From Shewanella sp. SG41-4 (GTDB lineage: Bacteria; Pseudomonadota; Gammaproteobacteria; Enterobacterales; Shewanellaceae), in NCBI RefSeq assembly GCF_014164505.1, contig NZ_JACJFI010000012.1, forward strand, positions 1 to 35,860: a stretch of DNA of 35,860 nucleotides, written 5' to 3'. Positions 15,413 through 23,520 of the stretch are shown here, piece by piece (positions within the stretch are counted from its first letter, which is position 1; each line of letters opens with the position of its first letter). A program made the position numbers and the translations under genes. Under the pieces are notes generated by a model. That model was given only the letters and a program-made list of their open reading frames with translations, ran no database searches and had not been told where the DNA came from.

Positions 15413-16816
15413 ATGATGGTAAAACCGGCGCGACGACACGCAATGCTGGCACTGATTGTAGTGAGCTTGTTGGGCTGCAGTACTGTCGATAATAGCAATT
15501 ACATCGACCAAGCTAGCCAAGCACAAGCAAAAACAAGCCAGCAGTTAATTGAACAGCTATTAGCCACCAAAAACACACAAGGTGTGCCGTCGCAATCGTT
15601 AGCGCGACTCACTGATTTAATCAATGTGCCTGAACTGCAAACTTTTATATCAGCAGCATTGCAAAATAATCCCAGCCTACAGCAAAGCGTAGTGGCGTTA
15701 AATATGGCCTATGCTCAGCACGGTATTACCTCTGCTAGTCGTTTACCATCTGTGGATGCCAGTTTTAGCGGTACTTCAACCGAAGACAGTGAAGACAGCT
15801 ACACTACTGATATTACCGTGAGTTGGGAGCTGGATTTATGGCAAAAAATAGCTGACAGCAGTAATGCAGCGCTAAAAGACATTGCCAGCACACAAGCCAG
15901 TTTACAGAGCGCGCAAGATTTAGTGGTGGCCAACGTAATGCGCAGTTGGTTAGACATTAGCCTTAAGCAACAACTCGTGGCGATTGAGACTCAGCGCTTA
16001 GCGGTATTAGATAACAACCAAGCCCTTATTTTAGCGCGGTATCGCGTCGGTTTAGGCAGTTTAGAAGATCTGGATAATGCCACTACCAGCGTCGCCAGTA
16101 CGCAAGCAACATTAGTGGATTATCAAGAACAACTCGCACAAAGTCGCCGTAACTTAACCTTGCTAACAGGGCAGTGGACTGGCAGTGATGTCAGTGTTGA
16201 TATTAGCGCCCAGTTCCCTACGGTTCTCAATCCAATCGATTCACTCGGTCAGCAAAACCTTGGGCATCGTCCAGACATTAAAACCGCCTTTTACAATATC
16301 GAAGCAGAATCATTACGTACCGATGCCGCCTATAAAGCCATGTTGCCATCCATTAGTTTATCCGCCAGTTTGAGTGATATGGCCGAGTCACCAAGTGATG
16401 CACTACTCACCGGACCACTATGGAGCGTACTTGGGCAACTTTCAGCACCGCTATTTCAAGGTGGTAAGTTGAAGTCTCAAGCCGAGTTGGCACGTTTAAC
16501 GACTCAGCAGCGCTATTGGGTCTACCAAGAAACCTTATTAAATGCGGTTAACGAGGTCGAAAATAGCGTTGGCCAAGAGTATTCCCTCGCCAAACAACAA
16601 CAGCACTTAACCGACGCGCAGCTTAGTGCTCAGCGCAGCTTTGTCAGTTATGAGCAAAAGTACCGCCAAGGCTTAGTCGATATTTTTGATTTACTGACCG
16701 TGCAACAGCAAACCTTTGATGTTGAAGCGCAACTTGTTACTACCATTTACAACCGTCTCATAAACCGAATTGATTTAGGCTTAGCGCTAGGTCTAGGAGT
16801 CTCGCATGAAGCTTAA
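15413..16816 (+). CDS. outer-membrane factor (NodT/TolC-type lipoprotein) of RND efflux system
   Basis: A 467-residue outer-membrane channel. The frame is open from a TTG at 15410, but GGGAGA at 15399-15404 is 8 bases from the ATG at 15413, so I start there. A lipobox (SLLGC, Cys22) gives a lipid-anchored protein, as in the NodT/OprM branch. Two OEP repeats are visible. Each has a long coiled-coil helix pair (for example IASTQASLQSAQDLVVANVMRSWL in the first and the TTQQRYWVYQETLLNAVNEVENSV region in the second) and the YRVGLGSLEDL / YRQGLVDIFDLL motifs that end each repeat. It is the first gene of the efflux operon and overlaps the next gene by 11 bases. Confidence 0.92.
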   Translation: MMVKPARRHAMLALIVVSLLGCSTVDNSNYIDQASQAQAKTSQQLIEQLLATKNTQGVPSQSLARLTDLINVPELQTFISAALQNNPSLQQSVVALNMAYAQHGITSASRLPSVDASFSGTSTEDSEDSYTTDITVSWELDLWQKIADSSNAALKDIASTQASLQSAQDLVVANVMRSWLDISLKQQLVAIETQRLAVLDNNQALILARYRVGLGSLEDLDNATTSVASTQATLVDYQEQLAQSRRNLTLLTGQWTGSDVSVDISAQFPTVLNPIDSLGQQNLGHRPDIKTAFYNIEAESLRTDAAYKAMLPSISLSASLSDMAESPSDALLTGPLWSVLGQLSAPLFQGGKLKSQAELARLTTQQRYWVYQETLLNAVNEVENSVGQEYSLAKQQQHLTDAQLSAQRSFVSYEQKYRQGLVDIFDLLTVQQQTFDVEAQLVTTIYNRLINRIDLGLALGLGVSHEA

Positions 16817-18026
16817 CCGTGTAAACGTCATCGTCACTGTATTGTCACTGGGCAGTATTGCCGTTGCGTTAGGCTATACCGCATCGCAGTTACCACCTCC
16901 AGCGAATAAAAAAGCGCCTGCTGCTGAACAGTCTGTCAAACCTGTCACGACTAGCGCGGCGGTATCACTATTGCCGCAAGTGGGTGTTGTTGTGGTTAAT
17001 GGCCAAGAATATCAAGCAGAAGTGGTTGGATTTGGTGAAGCAAGGCCGCGTTATGAGCTAACACTTAGCGCCGAAGTAAGTGGCAACATTACGCAGGTTA
17101 ATCGTCAATTTGAGTCAGGACAGGTGATCAAAAAAGGGGCTTTGTTAGGCAAAATTAACGACACCAGCTATCAACAAGCGTTAACCCAAGCACAAACCGA
17201 TGTCGCTCAAGCGGAACTCGATTTATTAGAAGAACAACGCCAAGGTGAGCAAGCTAAAGCTGAATGGTTACGTTCAGGTTTGTCTGGCGAGCCAGCCTCA
17301 CCCTTAGTGCTGCGCACCCCGCAATTAGCCCAAGCAACTGCGGCGCTAGATAACGCCAAACAAGCACTTAAAAAAGCGCAACAAGACGTAAGTTATACCC
17401 ACATTACCGCACCGTTTGATGCGCTGGTGGTGAGCCGAGATATTCAGCCAGGCAGTTACGTGCAAACCGGCAGCCAGCTTGGCACTTTATACAGCGTAGC
17501 CGAAGTTGAAATTAGCGTACCGCTGTCTGAACTGCAATGGCAAAACCTACCTGAGTTTGATAATGCACAGCTGGTTAAAGCGCCGTGGGATGTAACTTTG
17601 TTCAGCGCCGATGGTCTTCATCAATGGCAAGGCTACATTGAACGTGTTGAGCAACATTTAACTCAAACTAGCCGCCAACGTTCATTAATTGTGGTGGTCG
17701 ATAACCCACTGGCACAAGCAACGGATCTGTATCCTGGCACCTTTGTTAAAGCACACATTAACGGTAAATCATTAAGTAATTTATGGCAGTTACCTTCATC
17801 GGCTATTTCACAACAAGGTGATATCTGGTTTGTTGACGCCCAAGGATTATTGGCTAAAGCACCTGCGACAGTCGCCTTTGAAAAAGACGGTTTTGTGTAT
17901 GTGTCGCCCATTGTCACTGAGCAAACTAATGAGCAAATAAATCAGCCTAGTGTCATGCAAATTGTTAAACGACCTTTAAGCAGCTTTAAAGTCGGCACTA
18001 AGGTGCTTGCTAAGGTAGAGGTGTAG
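16806..18026 (+). CDS. RND efflux periplasmic adaptor (membrane fusion protein)
   Basis: A 406-residue adaptor joining pump and outer-membrane channel. An N-terminal membrane anchor (residues about 8-28) is followed by a Pro/Ala-rich linker. The barrel-sandwich/lipoyl half-motifs are LTLSAEVSGNITQVNRQFESGQVIKKGALLGKI and TAPFDALVVSRDIQPGSYVQTGSQLGTLYSV, flanking an alpha-hairpin of about 70 residues. Beta-barrel and membrane-proximal domains follow. The start codon lies inside the preceding gene and the stop is 2 bases before the pump gene, indicating translational coupling. Substrate cannot be inferred. Confidence 0.93.
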   Translation: MKLNRVNVIVTVLSLGSIAVALGYTASQLPPPANKKAPAAEQSVKPVTTSAAVSLLPQVGVVVVNGQEYQAEVVGFGEARPRYELTLSAEVSGNITQVNRQFESGQVIKKGALLGKINDTSYQQALTQAQTDVAQAELDLLEEQRQGEQAKAEWLRSGLSGEPASPLVLRTPQLAQATAALDNAKQALKKAQQDVSYTHITAPFDALVVSRDIQPGSYVQTGSQLGTLYSVAEVEISVPLSELQWQNLPEFDNAQLVKAPWDVTLFSADGLHQWQGYIERVEQHLTQTSRQRSLIVVVDNPLAQATDLYPGTFVKAHINGKSLSNLWQLPSSAISQQGDIWFVDAQGLLAKAPATVAFEKDGFVYVSPIVTEQTNEQINQPSVMQIVKRPLSSFKVGTKVLAKVEV

Positions 18027-18028
18027 CC

Positions 18029-21000
18029 ATGTCGAGATCTCTATCTACACACAAAGGAGCAATAGCCTGGTTTGCCAGAAACTCAGTAGCGGCTAACTTA
18101 TTGCTCATTGGCATGATCATCGTGGGGCTTTTTTCATTAGGTAGCTTACGCAAAGAGGCTTTTCCGAGTTTAGAGCCCGACCGCGTGACCGTGTCAGTCA
18201 CTTACGACAGTGGCGACCCAGTGTTAGCAGAAGAAGGCATCGCAATTAAAATCGAAGATGCCTTAGAAACGGTGCCGGGCATAAAGCGGATTACCTCAAC
18301 ATCCAATGCCAATGGCAGCAGTGTGATGATTGAGAAAACCAGCTCTTATGATTTAGACACCTTGCTCACTGACATTAAAACCAATGTTGATGCAATTTAT
18401 AACTTTCCTAGCGAAGCTGAAAACCCTGTTATCGATAAAATGCGCATGCAAGACCATGCCTTATGGATTGAGATTTATGGCGATGCCGACCGCGCGACGT
18501 TACAAGCGTTAGCTGAACAACTTAAATCGGATTTGCTCAGCCAAGATGCCATTCATGATCTGGAAATTAAAGCCAAAGCCGAGCCAATGATTTCTATCGA
18601 AGTTGACGAAGCCAAGCTGCAAGCTTACGGATTGACGTTAGCGTCAGTCGCCAGTGCGGTGAACGCCGAGTCATCAGCGTCTATTTCGACCAGCTTATAC
18701 AACGATGATAAAACCGTGCGTTTGAAAGTGGCTCAACAAGCTTATCAACTGCAAGATTTTATGGCGATTCCAGTTATCACCACTAGCCAGGGCTCGAAGA
18801 TTACACTGGGCGATATTGCCACAGTGAAAGACGGCTATGCCGACGACACCTTTGTGTTGTCGCGTTATAACCAAGCAAATTCAAGCGCCATTGAAATTGT
18901 GATGGATGAAAATGGCGATATCGTTAATATTGTCGAGCAAGCTAAGCAAGTCGTTGATAAATGGCGTAATGCTAATGCGTTGCCCGATGGTGTAAATATT
19001 GCCACTTGGCATGACAAAAGTACCCTGATTACCGAACGCTTAAGCTTGCTAGTTAAAAATGCCCTCAGTGGTATCGCATTAGTGTTTATTATTTTGGCGT
19101 TGTTTTTAAACTTACGCGTGGCGTTTTGGGTTGCAGCTGGTTTGCCGTTTGTGTTCTTCGGCACCTTGTTTTTTATGAGCAATACTTTTGCTGGTTTAAC
19201 CCTAAATGAAATGACCACCTTTGGCTTTATTATGGCGCTGGGGATTGTGGTCGATGACGCAGTGGTGGTGGGTGAGAGTGTTTATACCACTCGGCAAAAA
19301 TACGGCGACAACATCGATAACACCATCAAAGGTACCTTAAAAGTCGCGACCCCAACCATATTTGGTGTGTTAACGACCGTGGTTGCCTTTGTCGCTTTGG
19401 CCAACGTAGAAGGCCGTTTAGGACAAATTTATGCCCAGTTTGGCACGGTTGTTGCCATCTGTTTGATGCTGTCGTTAATTGAATCTAAGTTTATTTTACC
19501 GTCGCATTTAGCCCATATTAATACTCAAAAAAGTGCCAAAAAGTCATGGTTCAACCATATTCAACATGCCGCGGACAGTGGCTTGAAGTGGTTTAGCCGC
19601 GTAATTTACCAACCCGTTATTGAGTTTGCCCTGCGGTTTCGTTATGCCGTGGTATTGATGTTTATTGCGGTGTTTATTTTGGTTGCCGGAATGCCGTTAA
19701 CGGGTAGCGTGCGAGTGGCGTTTTTCCCTGATATTGCTGGCGACACAGTTGTCGCTGACTTTTCAATGCAAAACGACGCCAGTTTTGGCCAAACCTATAA
19801 AAATTTAATGACCTTAGAAAGCGCTGCTAAACGAGTGGATGCAGAGCTGGTGGCGCAACAACAAGACAGTGAAAATGACCAAGACAGCTATTTAACCAGT
19901 TTGCACGTTATGGCAAGCAGCAGTGACTCTGGCCAAGTGCAGGTCGAGTTGGCAACCAACAGCCCTTATACCCTTAAAGAGTTTACTCAAAAGTGGACTG
20001 AACAAGTTGGCCAAATGGAAGGCATTAAAAAGCTTAAAGTATTATCGAAAAAAGAAATGCTCGATAACTTTAAAGTAGAGATTAAAGCCAGTGATACAGA
20101 GTCTGTATTCGCTGCTGGCCAAGCACTAAAAGCCGCAATAGAAGTGATGGACGGTGTGAGTGGCATTGACCACAATCTAGATGCAGGCGACCCACAATAT
20201 CGCTTTGAATTAACAGCGCAAGGGCGCGCATTAGGATTTGATACCGAAACCTTGTCGAGTCAGATATTGCAGTCATTTGGCGGCGGAGTGGTACAACGTT
20301 TTCAGCGTGGTAAAGACGAAGTGAAAGTGCGCGTTCGTTACCCCGATGAAGATCGTCAAACCTTTGAAGATATTCAGCTTGCCAATGTGAGAACCAACGA
20401 CGGGACTATTGTGCCGTTGAGTCACGTAGCCCAGATTTTTAATGATTATCAACCGTCGAGTATTACCCGTATCGACAGCCAGCGGGCGGTATACATCAGT
20501 GCGGTATTAGACAAAGATAAAATTGCTTCAAATGAGTTGGTTAGCCAGCTTAAGCAAACATTGGTATCGCAGTTAGAAGTACAGTACCCAGGTGTGAGTT
20601 TCAATTTTGCCGGCGAAGCTGAACAGCAAGCCGAAACCACAAGCTCGATAGAATCGATGTTTGTGCTGGCGCTGATTGCCATTTATGCCTTGTTAGCCAT
20701 TCCGTTAAAGTCGTATATACAGCCAGTGATAATCATGACTGCAATTCCGTTTGGTATTGTGGGCGCAATTTTAGGCCATTGGTTGAATGACTTAACCATT
20801 AGTATTTTGTCGTTAAACGGTATTTTGGCCCTAAGTGGCGTGGTGGTAAACGACAGCTTGTTACTGGTGTCGCGATATAACGAATTAATTAACGAAGAAG
20901 GCATGTCGGTACACGATGCAATTGTTGAGTCATGCACCGGAAGACTTCGAGCGGTATTGCTTACCTCGGTGACCACCTTTGCGGGCTTAGCGCCATTATT

Positions 21001-21190
21001 AGGTGAAACCTCGTTACAAGCACAGTTTTTAATTCCTGCCGCAGCGGCGCTAGGGTATGGTATTTTATTTGCTACCTTTATCACCTTGATTTTGACGCCA
21101 TCGTTGCTGTTAATTCAATGCGAGTCTAAGGCTTTTATACATAACCTGATGACCAAACTGCGCCCAAATCGTGACGTGGCAACGTCGTGA
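18029..21190 (+). CDS. RND efflux transporter, inner-membrane pump
   Basis: A 1053-residue proton-driven pump, the usual length for AcrB/HAE-1-type or related RND permeases. The first membrane helix is AANLLLIGMIIVGLFSLGSL. Two large periplasmic domains follow helices 1 and 7. Helix 4 carries the proton-relay pair (IMALGIVVDDAVVVGE), and the second half has the matching LSLNGILALSGVVVNDSLLLVSRYNE. Divergence from AcrB in the porter domains suggests it belongs to the broad efflux-permease group rather than the main AcrB clade. The operon's own two-component genes downstream suggest inducible expression in response to an envelope or chemical signal. Confidence 0.95.
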   Translation: MSRSLSTHKGAIAWFARNSVAANLLLIGMIIVGLFSLGSLRKEAFPSLEPDRVTVSVTYDSGDPVLAEEGIAIKIEDALETVPGIKRITSTSNANGSSVMIEKTSSYDLDTLLTDIKTNVDAIYNFPSEAENPVIDKMRMQDHALWIEIYGDADRATLQALAEQLKSDLLSQDAIHDLEIKAKAEPMISIEVDEAKLQAYGLTLASVASAVNAESSASISTSLYNDDKTVRLKVAQQAYQLQDFMAIPVITTSQGSKITLGDIATVKDGYADDTFVLSRYNQANSSAIEIVMDENGDIVNIVEQAKQVVDKWRNANALPDGVNIATWHDKSTLITERLSLLVKNALSGIALVFIILALFLNLRVAFWVAAGLPFVFFGTLFFMSNTFAGLTLNEMTTFGFIMALGIVVDDAVVVGESVYTTRQKYGDNIDNTIKGTLKVATPTIFGVLTTVVAFVALANVEGRLGQIYAQFGTVVAICLMLSLIESKFILPSHLAHINTQKSAKKSWFNHIQHAADSGLKWFSRVIYQPVIEFALRFRYAVVLMFIAVFILVAGMPLTGSVRVAFFPDIAGDTVVADFSMQNDASFGQTYKNLMTLESAAKRVDAELVAQQQDSENDQDSYLTSLHVMASSSDSGQVQVELATNSPYTLKEFTQKWTEQVGQMEGIKKLKVLSKKEMLDNFKVEIKASDTESVFAAGQALKAAIEVMDGVSGIDHNLDAGDPQYRFELTAQGRALGFDTETLSSQILQSFGGGVVQRFQRGKDEVKVRVRYPDEDRQTFEDIQLANVRTNDGTIVPLSHVAQIFNDYQPSSITRIDSQRAVYISAVLDKDKIASNELVSQLKQTLVSQLEVQYPGVSFNFAGEAEQQAETTSSIESMFVLALIAIYALLAIPLKSYIQPVIIMTAIPFGIVGAILGHWLNDLTISILSLNGILALSGVVVNDSLLLVSRYNELINEEGMSVHDAIVESCTGRLRAVLLTSVTTFAGLAPLLGETSLQAQFLIPAAAALGYGILFATFITLILTPSLLLIQCESKAFIHNLMTKLRPNRDVATS

Positions 21191-21210
21191 TCAACCAAGG
21201 AATGAGTGAC

Positions 21211-21903
21211 ATGAACACCGACAAACTGCAATTGTTACTGGTTGAAGATGACCTCGACTTAGCTACGGCGGTGATCGAGTATTTAGAGCTAGAAGATATT
21301 CTTTGTGACCATGCCGCCAATGGGCAAGTTGGGCTTAATTTAAGTTTGCAGTATCAATACGATGTGGTGATTTTAGATTTAAACTTACCCAAAATGAATG
21401 GGTTGCAAGTGTGCGAGTCGTTGCGCATGCAAGGTATGGATGTGCCAGTGTTAATGCTGACTGCCCAAGACACGTTAGACGATAAGCTAACTGGCTTTGC
21501 TAAAGGGGCTGATGATTATTTGGTGAAGCCCTTTGCCATGGAAGAACTCATAGTGCGAACGCGAGTGTTAGCGCGTCGGCGCAGTGGCCAAGTCATGCGC
21601 TTATCTGTCGGTGACTTAACTTTAGATTTACAACAAAAGCAGGCGTATCGCGCCAATGAGTTAGTAAAGTTATCGCCGACCGCGTTTAAGATTTTAGACG
21701 TGCTAATTCGAACAAGCCCTAATCCGGTGTCGCGAGAAAAGCTCATGCAAAGTGTGTGGGGCGATGATCAACCTGACAGTAACAGCTTAAAAGTACATAT
21801 TTTTAATTTGCGAAAACAGCTTGATGCTGAGCATGACGTAAAGTTACTGCACACGATTAGTGGCCATGGCTTTGCCATTAAAGACGCAGAGCTTTCATCA
21901 TAG
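21211..21903 (+). CDS. OmpR/PhoB-family response regulator
   Basis: A DNA-binding regulator of about 230 residues. The frame is open from a GTG at 21187, but AAGGA (21197-21201) is best spaced for the ATG at 21211, giving MNTDKLQLLLVEDD. The receiver domain has the E-D-D acidic pocket, phosphoacceptor Asp (VVILDLNLPKMNG), Thr (LMLTAQD) and Lys (YLVKPF). The C-terminal winged helix ends HIFNLRKQLDAEHDVKLLHTISGHGFAI. It lies 20 bases after the pump gene and 58 bases before its kinase, so it probably controls the efflux operon. Confidence 0.93.
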   Translation: MNTDKLQLLLVEDDLDLATAVIEYLELEDILCDHAANGQVGLNLSLQYQYDVVILDLNLPKMNGLQVCESLRMQGMDVPVLMLTAQDTLDDKLTGFAKGADDYLVKPFAMEELIVRTRVLARRRSGQVMRLSVGDLTLDLQQKQAYRANELVKLSPTAFKILDVLIRTSPNPVSREKLMQSVWGDDQPDSNSLKVHIFNLRKQLDAEHDVKLLHTISGHGFAIKDAELSS

Positions 21904-21961
21904 CGATGACTACATAATGTATTGATTTAAATTACGACAGCAATAGGAATACCCCTACGTC

Positions 21962-23218
21962 ATGAAATTAAGACCGAGTCTGCGAATTTTTGTGCTGCTG
22001 GTAATGTTATTTACTGGCATTAGCACCATTTTAATTTTATCGGCATTGAGCGTGCATTATTATATCTCTGGCATGGACAAAGTCATGCTGGCGACGATGT
22101 ATGCGCATGGACAAGAGCAAGTTGTAACCGACGGGCACCCTAGCAAATCACAATTGTTTACTGTCGCCAGTCGTTGGCAGGATTTACCAAAAGATATTCA
22201 ACTACACATTAAGCAGGAGCCCAGCGAGTTTAATGTGTTACACAAAAATATTATTGGCGGTTCACCGTTAAAACCACCAGAAAAAGGCTTTTTTGTCATC
22301 AAAGTGCTTAAAGGTGACCAGATCCGTTATGTCTCGAGCATTTTAGATAAAAAAATGGGCAATATTCCTCCGCCCAAAGATAAACCCTTTTTTCTGGTGA
22401 TTCTTGCTACCGCCATTTTTAGTATTGTGATGTTTACGCTGATATTGCTGTTAATGATGCGCAAAGTGACTTTGCCGATTGAGCGCCTAAAAAATTGGGC
22501 CAAAGAGTTAGATAGCAAACAACTAGCAGACCCTGCGCCAGATTTTCATTACAGCGAGCTAAACACATTAGCCAATATTGTTAAAACCAGTTTAGGTACT
22601 GTGCAGGAAAGCTTAGATCGCGAGCAACAATTCTTAGGCTATGCCAGCCATGAATTACGCACCCCAATAGCGGTGATCCGTACCAATACTGAATTACTGC
22701 AAAAGCTGATAAGCAAAGGCGGTAGCGCTGAAAAACAAGCTCAAGTCGTTAACCGCATCGAACGTGCTGGGCTCACCATGACCGATCTCACCGAAACCTT
22801 ATTGTGGTTAACACGACGTGAAGGTAAAAGTTTGCCGTTAAAAGAGGTTAATTTAGGTCAGCTTATTCGCCAGCTAGTGCAAGATTTAAGGTATTTAATC
22901 CACGGCAAAAATATTGAAATCAGCATCGAAACCGATGACTCTGCTCACCAACTCCCTGACACGTTATGCCGGATAATCATTACCAACCTCATTCGCAACG
23001 CTTTACAGCACACTGTTGAAGGTAGTGTGACTATTCGCCAGTCAGCCACATCGGTAAGCATCGCTAATCAGTGTAAGTCTTATGCTAATAGCTTTGAAGA
23101 GTTAGGCTTTGGCTTAGGGCTTGAGTTAACGACCAGACTTATTTCGCAATACGACTGGGATTATCAAAATATAGATACTAATCGCGGCCGCAAAGTGTCT
23201 ATCGATTTTAGCCGTTAA
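21962..23218 (+). CDS. sensor histidine kinase (partner of the efflux regulator)
   Basis: A 418-residue kinase with membrane segments at about 8-31 and 138-162 that enclose a periplasmic sensor region of about 105 residues. HisKA carries His230 (GYASHELRTPIAV). The ATP-binding domain has a clear N box (IITNLIRNALQHT) and G2 box (GFGLGLELTTRLIS). However, the G1 box, normally D-x-G-x-G, reads SIANQCKS, and the lid between G1 and G2 is short. Such shortened catalytic domains occur in a subclass of proteobacterial kinases, so activity is not excluded. The stop codon lies in the first copy of a 15-bp tandem repeat. The ribosome binding site is poor (AGGA about 13 bases upstream). Confidence 0.88.
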   Translation: MKLRPSLRIFVLLVMLFTGISTILILSALSVHYYISGMDKVMLATMYAHGQEQVVTDGHPSKSQLFTVASRWQDLPKDIQLHIKQEPSEFNVLHKNIIGGSPLKPPEKGFFVIKVLKGDQIRYVSSILDKKMGNIPPPKDKPFFLVILATAIFSIVMFTLILLLMMRKVTLPIERLKNWAKELDSKQLADPAPDFHYSELNTLANIVKTSLGTVQESLDREQQFLGYASHELRTPIAVIRTNTELLQKLISKGGSAEKQAQVVNRIERAGLTMTDLTETLLWLTRREGKSLPLKEVNLGQLIRQLVQDLRYLIHGKNIEISIETDDSAHQLPDTLCRIIITNLIRNALQHTVEGSVTIRQSATSVSIANQCKSYANSFEELGFGLGLELTTRLISQYDWDYQNIDTNRGRKVSIDFSR

Positions 23219-23280
23219 CGTTTAAGCCGTTAACGTTTAAGCCGTTAAGATTGGCCTAAGATTAGCGCCTAAGATTAAGC
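23211..23280. repeat. 15-bp and 13-bp tandem repeats at the kinase 3' end
   Basis: GCCGTTAACGTTTAA occurs at 23211-23225 and 23226-23240, with a partial copy at 23241-23248. The first copy contains the kinase stop codon. A second pair, CCTAAGATTAGCG / CCTAAGATTAAGC, follows at 23255-23280. Confidence 0.85.
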
Positions 23281-23317
23281 TGCCAACTGTTGTGTGCATT
23301 CTTAATAAACACCACCG

Positions 23318-23346
23318 AAGCCACCGACATAATCGGTGGCTTTTTT
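23318..23346 (+). terminator. rho-independent terminator of the efflux/two-component operon
   Basis: A perfect 10-bp stem AAGCCACCGA (23318-23327)/TCGGTGGCTT (23333-23342) with a 5-base loop and a T-run to 23346. Confidence 0.93.
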
Positions 23347-23412
23347 GCGCGAGTCATCAGAGCCAGTGGATCTTGTTATCTCTATTTAGATAAACCGTGC
23401 ATTATAATGTAA

Positions 23413-23429
23413 TGATAATTATATTATCA
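23413..23429. promoter_or_regulatory. perfect dyad TGATAAT-TAT-ATTATCA upstream of dauA
   Basis: Seven-base arms with a 3-base centre, 92-108 bases before the dauA start. The GATAAT/ATTATC arms resemble Fur half-sites, but the 3-base centre does not match the usual Fur spacing. It may be a dyad for another regulator or part of a promoter. Confidence 0.3.
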
Positions 23430-23520
23430 TCAGGTGTTAACTTAATTCGATTGTACTGTAAGGTAATCGGCCTATAATGAGGGGTATCTTGACGCCGTAC
23501 TAGGTTATGGGATCGCCGCA

